This document shows positions 23,801 through 35,800 of a DNA stretch of 64,000 bases, piece after piece. The notes beneath the pieces are model-generated. The model had not been told where the DNA came from and did no database searches. It saw only the letters and a program-made list of their open reading frames with translations. Location: NCBI RefSeq assembly GCF_035083965.1, contig NC_089738.1, positions 7,919,734 through 7,983,733 on the forward strand, in the 5' to 3' direction. The stretch is from Branchiostoma lanceolatum. Lineage: Eukaryota; Chordata; Leptocardii; Amphioxiformes; Branchiostomatidae. The first letter of the stretch is position 1; each line of letters starts with the position of its first letter. A program made the translations under genes and the position numbers.

Positions 23801-26800
23801 GAAACCATTTGATACAGCAGTTGTTAAATTCTAGCAGTTGGGGGAAAGGGAGTAGTTCACTGCATTTATTTATTTATCTCAAATGTTAGCAATCAAATGT
23901 TTGCGATGATGACATTTTAGCAGATGACTAGTGACCGTTAAAGTAGCTGTTAACAAATCAAGAATTATAGTTACTGTAGTTAGTCATACTTTTTTTTTAC
24001 TTTCTTTGCAGGGAGTTTGATAGAGAGAATAGTGGTGACGACAAACTCGACGCGCGAGCAGGCAGAATGGGCGACTCTTCTGCAGCAACAGACAAAGATT
24101 TCCCCCGTCACGCCCGTGACAAGTAAACCGCCCCCCGTACCCGCCAGCAGCAGAACACCCACATCTACACTACAGAGACATCAAGTCCCACCTGCAATCA
24201 AGGTTGGTGAAACTCTGGTGTGATGCCACCCTAAGCTTCCAAACTTCTGTGAGATACCGCATTCTCTATCAATGTGGTGAAACACAAATTTTGACATATC
24301 AAATATTGTTACCAAAACAATGATTCAGTTTCCTATGAATATTTTTGTCCCACCTGCAATCAAGGTTGGTAAGAGTGTGAAACTCTGGTGTGATGCCATC
24401 CTAAGCTTCCAAACTTCTGTGAGATACCACATTCTTCATTAATGTTGTGAAACACAAATTATGACCTATCAAATGTTGTTACTAAAACTTTGGTTTATTT
24501 TCCTATGGATATTTTTGTACATATGGTTATGAGGACAACAACAATCATGTGATACATGACATGTAATATGATACTTCATCATGATTTTCTAACTTAATGT
24601 TTCTCTGTCTTTTTGACTGTCCATTTCCATTCCATTTCTCTTCTACTTTCCCGTCTTTGCTGTTTTCCTCAAAATTTGGTTACAGACCTGTGTGTTGTTT
24701 AACACTTTACAGGACACTGTTCTGTATATTTCTGAGACGTCAATGCCACCTTCAGGGAAGGTATGGGTCTCAAGACGTACTTCTCCCATCACTAATACAT
24801 CTCACGACATTTCATCTTCTTTGTCTATCATGAACTGTGTTTCTTGACACCGGCTTTCTTTTAAATTTGTGTCAGACCTCACAACATCCTACTGCTGTCT
24901 CTTCATACATTGTGAGTGATTTTCATTTTTGTGTATGTAATACATGACATTGTGTTTTATGTGTTGTGGTACCTGCAAAACTGCTTTTATTGCTTCCTAT
25001 TATAAATGCAAAGCCATGTTCATTCGAATATATGGATGACATCCTCTGGGAACCCCAAAACTGACGCGAGCGTGAAAAAAAAAGTTTGTCCCAAAAAAGT
25101 TTCCTTCATAATGAAATCTAAGTGGTCAGGAAGGTCAAACAAATGACTAAACACATCAATTTGACATTCTACGACATACATGTAAGTATCTGTTTTCTGA
25201 TTTTGTGCAATTTACAGCTTATATTTGCTCATTTTGTAATGTACGATTAACAGTCTGGTCTAAACTTTTTTTGGAAATGGACAAAAATTGATGTCATACA
25301 TGTAATCAAATCAACATGGCCTAATGGACAAAATATGATAGATTTTGACGCAATGGCTACTTGTTTTCCCTCACAGGTCCCGCCTGCCAAACAGCCCGAC
25401 GTGAGCCGGTTGAAGCCCACCTCCCCACCCCCTGCCAGCGTGAAGATGCAGAAACTGGAGCCGCCCCCCAGACACGGCCCCTGGACGCTCAGCTGCCTGA
25501 GACCCGCACCCCCTCTCAGACCCTCGGCTGCACTACTTATGAAGGAGGTAGGGGGAGCTTTTCACTGCAGGTCCATAAGTAGAGATGGACAGAAAAGATC
25601 TCACAGTGATTTACATTGAGAAAAATTTATCTGATACCATGTAATTTGAAAGGTTTAGAATGTAACATCCCACAGACCAGTATGTCCTCTGTGCCCCCCT
25701 CCCCACTATTCTCTGTCTGCCATTCTGCTGCTGTATTTTTTTTCCTGTCAATTCCATAATCATATTTGCCTGTGTTTGATCTTTTCTTTTCAAATGTGGA
25801 CACTTTTTTTTCTGCCATTTTCAATTTTTTTCTCGCATCTTGTCTGATCCCGACCCTCTGTTCCTCCTTCCCTCCTCTGTCTCACCAACACCACCACGTA
25901 CCGCCCCCCTCCCACCCCGGCGCGGCAGGCCCGTAACTCAGGAAACAAGACTTGGAGTGTAGGCTGCTTGCCACCTGACATGTTCAAGGGGCCAGCTGCT
26001 GCTCTGCTTGTAACTATCCTCCATTTTTCTGCTCTCGTTTGTCTGGACCTTTGTCACGTGCATGTCTCTCCTCTGTATCTGTGTTTCTAATGTCTGTGCA
26101 TGATGTGTCAACTATCCTCCATTTTTCTGCTCTCGTTTGTCTGGACCTTTGTCACATGCACGTCTCTCCTCTGTACCTGTGTTTCTAATGTCTGTGCACG
26201 ATGTGTCAGAACAAGATGGCCGCCCCCAGTGACCTCCAAGGTGACTCCAAGGTCATTTGAAAGACAACAGCAATGTCTGTTGTCATAAAACCTTTCCTTT
26301 AACATTACAGAAGAATTTGAAGTAATTTTAAACAAAATTTTGTGTGAGGATTTTTTGTCAAAGCAAAAAAGCAGTTACTGACAAGACCCTTTGGTACATG
26401 TACCTTGCACTGAAGTGTGGTCACTGGACGTCCCAATTGTTGTGTGTACATGTACATGTCTACCCCTCTCTCTCATTCCGCATGGATTCTTCCTTGCACA
26501 GGGATTCTAAGAATGATCTGTATTTGCCGTGTGCATATTTAAAATTCAATATGCATTTTGTATGTAGTTGATATTTTGCAATAAAACTCTACCATCAATC
26601 TTGTTGCATTTTCCATCCTTCCTAATGTATTTGTGCTTTCACTGATGTTATACACTGTGCTGATTCACACTTACCATACCTTCTAACTTCTACATGGTCT
26701 TTCCACTCTAGACAGCTAGTGGGCATTCTAAACAGGCATGTATATGTAATTTTGCTCTTGTCACATTTGCCATGGTTTCCTGTGCCATGTAGACGAATTC

Positions 26801-29800
26801 GCTGCTGTTTTCAGCTTTCCTCCTTTACATTCCCAGTTCATAATCCCTCCAAAATAACATGCTGTTATTGTAATATCAGGTTTGAGGACATTTTCTTATG
26901 ATATATATTGTTTATGTAGCGTTCTATCAACAGCATTTTAGATGTTATTTTAGAAAAAAGATAAAGAGAATAGTGTAATAGTTAATATGCTTTGATAAGT
27001 GGTCATAAGGGGATGTGAAAGGGGTTCAAACAGTTTGTGATCTTCTGTTTTTGTTCCTAACTCTTTGCCATGTTTCTATCTAAAGGACCCCAACAGGAGT
27101 CCCAGGACAGTTAGGAGATTGTTAACATCTTCCATGAGAAGAAAACAAGGTGATGTATTTCTTGTGAAGCATCCTTCCTATTTCACTTAAAGGCCAGTCA
27201 TACATTAAAGATTTTCTGAGTTGTTAGATAAAAGGGTTTTTGGAAATAACAATCTAAAGTGTGTTCACAAGAATGAGATTACTTATTAGTACTGATACAA
27301 AGAGTTATACAGGAAAGGAAAATGCTGAGTGTTGTTGTTTACCTTTTTCAATGTAGTGTCTAGTGACATACAGGTTGGCAAGTTTCCTTGCTGTTTCTAT
27401 AGCAGGGTTTATTTTTACAGGGAGGGGTTGCTAGCCCTTCCCCTATACTATTATGATAGATGGCATTTAAAAGTGTTTTTATCTTAATTGTGTGTTTCTG
27501 TACTTTTTTTGCAGACAGAGCAAGACTAGAAGAAGAGTACCCTCCTGTAAGACTAAGTGAGTGGGTTTGTACAAGTTGACGAAACCGTTTTCTCTCCCTG
27601 TTGTTTGTTGTTAACCCTAAGCTGTCTAGGGGTGCTGTAAGCACCAACATTGAAACTACATGTAGATACACCTGAAGTGTACTGATGGTGAAAGGATGTC
27701 CGATAGTAATACAACTCTATGTCTTGTTCCGTACCTTTTCTGTATCTATGTCATAACACTTAGTAGAAGAAATTTATGTCTGTAGGATATCATGTACTGA
27801 GAAGAAAAGAAAGTAGTATACTATGTGTCTTTCAGGTAGCGCACAGTTGGAGGAGGATGCAGCTGTACTGAGGGTGATCGAGGCTTACTGCACCAGCACC
27901 AGTAAGATGAGACAACAGAGCCTGCTGAGCACATCAAGCAGACAAGGTAATACTTGACTTTAAGTAGTGAGACAATGTTCTGCAGAAAGTATTGTACTGT
28001 TAGTGATGCTTTATGTGCTGCTGCAAGTTTACAAAAATGTATGTACATTTTGTGCTATCTAGTCTGGTTAAAGAAGAGCTGTTGGAACATCACAAGATCT
28101 GCTATTATTAGTTCCTAGGAAGCACAATCAAATAAGGAATTGCAATTGGCAAGAGGTCTATTGTGAAAGTTACTTCCCAATGGTAGTAGCTTTCACAATA
28201 GACCTCTTGCCAATTACGGCGGCCATTTTGAATTTCCTGGGACTGTGCACCAAAACGAGGCTGCAGTTGGTGTTCCCTACTTAAAGCCTGTGTTACAGTA
28301 AAGGCAGCAGCAACCAGCCTCGTTTTAGTGCACATCTCAAAATGGCCACCGTGATTGGCAAGTGGTCTATACCCTAAAAAGAGTTAAAGAAATATAGATC
28401 CCAAATGTTGTAAATATACAAACATTCCTACACAATTACTAGGACATGTACACTCACCCTACATTCACGTCTTTGACAAAGGATATCCCCCAAAGTGTCA
28501 CACATTCCAAATGCAAGACAACCCTCCCAATGCCCCTGCCATACAATCTGCTTCTTTTTGCTCAATGCGTACTAATGTTACATGTGACACCTGAAGGCAC
28601 ATCTTCTTTTACACTGTCTGTCTTGTCAAATCTGTTAACAGAGGTGTTAACATATCTTCAGACAAGGGGTATTGTCTTGAAGAACGTGGTATGTATTTAG
28701 AGACTACGTGTATGTTGAGACATGGGTGTAAGGGTATTATGATAGGGATATGTGTAGGGACGGAAGGTGGTTATTCAATCCAATAATCATCCAACGTGAC
28801 ACTGCTTTGCTTCTGCCCAAAACTCCTTGCTTCTATCATGCCAGCTGTTTATTTAATGTCTCTTTTTTCCTTTTCTTTCAAATTTTTGTCATTTTTATCT
28901 ACAATTGTCATTGTCACTGGTTAACAGAAGGAAGGTACTTATTGACATTATTTGAAACTATAACCTTTGGAATTAATGAATAAAACATTCCCTTCTTAAA
29001 AGCTAAACTTTCTTTTTGTTGTTTTCCAACATTTCTTCAAATCTTTGTACGGCATCAATAGAGACGGCTTTACTTTCTTAGGGTAAAGATTGTAAATTTC
29101 CTTTTAATTTTTGACAAATTGAAACTGAAAAATCTATAAAACATAATACATGAGATCTAACTTCAGAGTAGAAAATGATTTTTTTTTTGTTCATTTCAAA
29201 GTCATACCAGAGAAAAAAGTCGTAAATTGGTGGCTGATTTTGAACGTGGTTGATTTCTAGAGTTTTTGCATTCTTGGAGAGAAAATGCTATTTCTAGATT
29301 TCTTTTCTCTAGGAAAGTTTTCCCTTGAAAAAGAAGCAAAAGCAAGAAATTTGTCAGAAAGTCAAAGTTGGATGATCAGATTGGATAATAACTTTCATCT
29401 TCCTTCCCATGATGCAACAGAGCTGTACAAAGTTTCGCTGGAGCCAGCGGAGGCCAAGGACGCTTCTGGTAACCATAGCAACGGTAGCCATAGCAACGGT
29501 GGTGTACTGAGAAGACCGTCAGATGATTATGATTATGCCTTACTGCAGAAGAAGAGCTTGATGCACAAATGCTGTCCGAAATTCTAGGAAAAAGTGCCTG
29601 TCAGCATGTTGCTTCTCATGGACAGATTCTGAACAATGCAATCGGGCACTGTGTCAATGGACAACAGTAAATGTGTGGACCAAAACACTGCGTTGCTGAT
29701 TTGGAGACCGTACCAATTGGATTGAGGACTGAACTCATTCTTCAAGATCTGTATTACCTTGGAACATAATCAAGTTTGCATATTTTACAAACTTATGACC

Positions 29801-32800
29801 CGAATGCTGACAAGTGTTTCAGCTTGTATATTTCTATTGTGCTTTTACATGTTTATCTTTTGATAATCTTGTGTATTGATAACTGCCATGCTGCTTTTTA
29901 ATTGGATTTGAGATTTTGTAATGACGATAACAATACCGTGTGTAGTAATGGAACTAATTTGAATACAAAGCTGCTGTAAGTCTAAAATGCTTGACTTCAA
30001 CAGTCAGTGTAATATTTTCGGAACAACAATTGAGAGACACTTGCCTTTGTAGAATTATTTCGTAATATTTTGAGATTGTAACTCTTAAGTTATGTATATG
30101 CTGTGGTGGTGTGTAAATTGTAGAAAGTATATTTTGTCGAATTTTCAAGCATGATATACAGTATGTACAAAGATAGTTGAAGTTAACAGACTTAAGCCTT
30201 GTTTTAAACTTGGGTCATGTGCAATAACATAATCTTGTGGTATGCATACTCACAATTGAACTAGTTGTAGTCCATGTATGTACTGTTCCTACTGAATGCT
30301 TCTGCATTTTTTTGTTCTGATGATCAAAGTAGCTTATATTCTAAGCTCAGCTGACTTCCATACAGTAGTACACTTCTGTATAAAGTAAACCTTTGTCTAC
30401 ATTTACCTACATGTAGTTTCTTACTTCTCACATGCATGTCTAGTATGTTTTATAAACTTTGCTCAAGCTAGGAGATACCTTTAGCACACTGAAGTAACCA
30501 TTTGGCACCCCATTATCTATTGGTTACAGAGTTAGGCAGCAGGGAGAAGGTTAACAATTCTAAATACATGTACAAACTTATATGTAAGACAGTATGTCTG
30601 CTGATACAGGTGGTAGTTTTAAAACTATTTTTTTACTATACGTGCCCCTTTTAAAAAGGGACACAGATTTTGAGAGCTAGTAGTCACCGTCAGGTAGGAA
30701 TATCAGCTAGAAACTAAATACCTGAGACAATTTGGTATCATATCACATTTCTGTCATTTTCAAGAGCATTCCATGGGTTGTTCAACACATTTGGGTGAAA
30801 GCATAGAATTTATGTTTCATGAAATATACAGTAACTTCTTACTTGGTCGTAGTGAATGACGTTATGGTGAATGTGGTGTATGAAAATACTGTAGCCTTGA
30901 CTGACAAGAATGCTAGAAGTACATTGTACAACATATCATGTTGAACACTTAAAGTATTTGCAGAAGATGCAATAAATGTGCGTGAGGAAAGATATTCTGA
31001 AGTAAATCGCATTGTCAAAGATGGACAAAGAAGGCTGTAGTGAGGGAATTGGCCAGGGGAAGAATTCGCATCAAGAGTAATGAAAATTTTCACTGAGACA
31101 AGAAAATAAACGAAGAAGCATATTTATTACTTGGTACGAAAAGGATAATTAACACTGATAAGTTTGTTTAAACTCCTACCCCTACAAGTCTTCTTCCAAC
31201 ACAGTTTACTTCACAACATTCATCTCAAAAATAAAAATCGTTACGTACACCATATTACCTAATATTATGATTCAGATTTACTTACACTTTTGGTACTGTG
31301 CATGTAGTTGGTGATATGTGGTACAAGTTCACTTGGAAGTTACTGGTATATCAAAATAAGACTCTGTAACAGACAAGCATAACACATATCAAATGATACA
31401 TATCATTGTTATGTAATAAAAGACTTACAGCAGACATGAAAATTCATTATTATATTACATGCAAATAAAAACATCCAAACAAGGCACTGATGTATTCAAT
31501 GCAAAACATAGAATTAAGATTCCTAGCTGCATACCTTCATGAGGCTTATTATAAGAACTTGTTTCTTAAGTTATCGACAAGTTAAAGTCTGGGTCCTGTT
31601 TACTTCATGACCTTGGTACTTCTGTCCGCAGGACGTTTAGAACAGGCGCCGCAAGTCTTGGTTCCCGAGGAGGAGAAAATCATCGTGGAAGAGACGAAGA
31701 ATAACCAGACTGTGGTGCAGGAAAAGTCAGTCAACTTCCTTCTGTTATTAATGTATGATGTAGCATAAAAGTTCATGTAAGGTGGTAAATTATATATTAT
31801 ATGAAAAATTATACTATACTCCAACTCAAAGAATATGACTCACCATAATTTTTGACCAAATTTCTTTGGTCTTTGGCTATCTGACCCAAGTGTTGTATAC
31901 ACACGATTTTTCTGCATGTGTGATGTAAGCACAGGGTCAAAGTTCGTCAGAAGTCGGTACTCTCAACCGGCACGTGCGGTGTAATCACAATGTCTACAGC
32001 ACTTGGGTCAGATAGCTGAAGAAGTCAATTTCTCAAAAGTTAAAGTATCGTTTAATTTTTCATTATACTGTATCATGTGTGTCACAAGTTTTCTGTGATG
32101 AAAAATTTGGTCGTGGGGATCTTTTTCTTTGGAGGCAAATGCCAAGAAGATATCAGAAAATTTTTATGTTGGCATGATAGTTAGCTGTATTCCCTCAAGT
32201 TGTCTCTGAAGGGTCTGTTGTCTTGCAAAGTTGCAATTTTTGATATGAAATTAAGAAAATACAAATTTATGACAACTTTGTACTATACAGTTTTCATTCC
32301 ATGTTTATCAAAGATTTGAAACCTGAAAAGAATATTGAGTCTTCTTTTGAGAATGATTTTTGTGCAAATGAAAAATGCAGTTGTCCAAAAGGAAGGCGTT
32401 CACCGTAGATGATCTTAAACAAGACAAAAATGCCTTGCAAATTTGCTTTGCAGCCTTTTTTTCTTTGCCATTGTAAGTTTATAAACTAAGTTAAAAATTA
32501 CTATTACAAATATATCTGTCTTGTGCCCAAATTATTCTGTATTGATGCTACATTGGAAGGGATAATAGCTTCTACTCTTGGACAACTGTGTACTAGATAT
32601 GTGAATTGTAAAGTTCCTTTTCAGGTCCATTTCAGAAGTTCACTGTATCTTGAATAATTAGAAATTGCCTGGGAGGAAAAATGAAACAAAAGTAAACCCA
32701 AAGAGATACAGAAGGGACTGGTGAAATGGGCCTCGTTGAACTGTTTTCTAGTTGTTTGTTCACCCCCCATTTCAGAAGTTCATTATATCTTGAATAATTA

Positions 32801-35800
32801 GAAATTGTGTTCAGAGGAAAAGTGAAACAAATTTTAAAGCAATTCTGACTAGAAATAGAATGAACTTGTGAAGTGGTCCTTGTTGAAATATTTTCCATGT
32901 GTCTGTTCGCCCCCCTCCCCTCTCTCTCCCTCCCATGCCTTCTAGCCTGGATACCAGACCCTTCACACTAGGCTATAGATGAACTAGGGGAGACCACATC
33001 ATGTGCGATATAGAGTTGGCCCCCGGTCTCTCTTAGAACCCGATCTCTAATATCTATAGAGTGCGAAAGATTATAAGGGGTCGTGTGCTAACTGTGATGA
33101 CGGGGTAAATTTGCTGCCCCGGCCGAAGGATTAGCGACCGTGTCTGGTTGTCTGGTACCCAGGCTACATGCCTTCACCTCCCCACATTGTTTTCACTGCT
33201 CATCACCAGTTCTTGTTTCTCTGTGGATTGGTATGAAGTTGATAAGTTACTAGGTTACTGCCCAAACCAGTGCTGTTAGTTGGTTACCTAACTCAAGTTG
33301 CTAGCACCCAGGAATGAAGACTTGAAGGAATCTTTTGGCAAAACAAAATTCTCAAGGAGCCCTGCTTCAACTTCAAATTGTGATAGCCTTGTCTCAGAGC
33401 ATGCTAGAGAACTTGGAACAGAAGGATAAATTTTTAAGAATTTTTCAGAAGATTTATCAGAAAGTAGGTAATATTTATTAGGTAACATAATCACAACTAC
33501 TGTTAACAACAAGGAAAAAGATTAAAAACTACAGTCTTAGATTTATTATGGTGATTCTGGTGTGTTATTGAAAAACTTTCTCTTTGCTGTCACTTCTCTA
33601 AAAACATACAAAAATGCCCACTGTTAACCCCTTTTCACCCTTCCTACCTATCATGCCCCCCCTTGCTGTCTGTCTAGCTTCAGCTGAAGTATGGTGACTT
33701 TCAATGTTAAGGGTGTAGCCTGTAGACCCAGCCTCTTCCTCTGTAGTTATATAAACCAAGAACTAACAGATTTTCCCATTTGTTCCTCTGTTGACAGTCA
33801 TGCTAGCCTGTAGCAAGCATGTAGCCCAAGCTTGAGTGCCTTGTACATTCTTCTGTCAGGAAGAAAGACTGAGATAAAGATGTTTATAAAACTAGGTATA
33901 GATGCCTGCAGTTAACTAACTATGACAATATTTTCCTAGGCATAGACTTATGTAGCCTTAAATAGAGAAAATTAGGCAATATTAATCAAGTAACATAATC
34001 ACAACTACTGTTAACAACAAACGACTTTTAGTGGAAATTAGAGGCAAAATTATAACAGCTTTTACAGACTTTTTTTCTGTAGTCGTGTTTAATTGTTAAA
34101 TTCTCCCTTTATTTAGACATGTTTGTATGATCGCCAAGAAAGCAGGTTTCCTGTTTGCTGTGGCGCTATATATTCCAAAAGATATAAATTTAAAGTATTT
34201 AGATGTAACCAAGTAACAGCACAGTCCAGCCTTTTAATTATTCAGCATACCCTGAGTTGATCATCTCTATTTGTGTTCTGTTGGTGTACAGGAGCCTAGT
34301 TGACACTGTTTATCAGCTGAAAGATCAAGTCGAAGAATTATGCAAAGTAAGCTGCAAGTCTTTTTTTTGTTCCTTTTGTTTTTTGCAACCACTTCATACC
34401 CATGCACATCCTGCTCTCTTTGCACTGTTTTGTTCCCATGGCTTTTCTTGTTCTTGGCTTCCTTTGTTGTGAGGCTTACCCTTGTGAGGCAGTGGAGGCA
34501 GCATAGATGATCAGTTTGACACCTGGAAATTTTGTATTTTATCATTTACCAATTATACAGTATGAGTTTTGCAATGATGTTCTTATATGCTTTGTGAATT
34601 GGAAGACAGTGGCCATTAGCTGACACAGTTGAAAGTTTGTAATTGGCTGATTTGATTTAAGGTCTGTGATTGGCTGAATTGATTAAAGGTTTGTGATTGG
34701 CTGACTTAATTGAAGGTCAGCGATTGGCTTATAATATGAAAAGGTCTGTGATTGGCTGATTTGATTAAAGGTTTGTGATTGGTTGACTTAATTGAAGGTC
34801 AGCGATTGGCTTATAATATGAAAAGGTCTGTGATTGGCTGATGATACAGAAAGATCTGTGATTGGCCATGCATGGTTTGAGCCTTTCAGTGATTGGTGAA
34901 GAGCATGTGCCAGTCGCTCCTTGAAATGATTTTGTGTGTTACTATCAGATTGACATATCAACAAGACTACATAATTATGCAAATACAGTACCACCAGGTA
35001 TAACCTACAATTGGGATTAAGCAGAAATAGAATTATTGTATTATGATCTCACAGCAAGCCTTTAAACAAAGGAGGTAACAGCATTTTCTTTTACCTTCAT
35101 TTATCATGCTATTGTTTTCCTGTATTTCTATTGGGGCTGAGTTACAGTTTTGTCACAAAGCCCCAGTCATGCTGCAAAGTTGTTTGCAGGGCCAGCAGTG
35201 CCCCCTGTTGGTGTTGTCCTGCACTGCACCGAGCAGAATATATGTTCGTACCTTGTGTAACAAGTAACGTCTGTTCCTGAATCCCCTAACTCTTTATACT
35301 TCTTCCCCCTTTTTCATACTCACCACGTCTCTTACTTCTTACATGAGGTACATTTCAAACCATGTATGCATGTGAAAGCAAACGGATCCTAACAGAGAAG
35401 TTGTTTCTTTAGAAAATTAACCTCTTTACCCACCGCTTGTTTGCATCCTCGGATAGTCACCGTGGCAGGGAGCAGGGAAGGAAATTGCTCGGATGGCTCC
35501 CATTTTAGGGAAAAGTATGTGAAATGCTAACGGCCAGGTGAAGAAATGTACTTGTGTGCATGTGATAGTTGTGGCCAGTTCCGATATTGTCTCCTATAAG
35601 AAGGGAAAATCGAAGAAATGTTGAAAAGTTTCTTCTGACATATATCTGGAACAGCTGTAATTATTTCAGAACAGCTGTAATTATTTCAGTGTATTTTTTT
35701 GCGTTTCGGCGCATGCGCGCCGAAACGCTTTGTCCTGGCTTTTACCTTCAAGCAAGGACCAGGGAAGCTTGGTTCAACACTGTGTCGCACACAATAAGAC

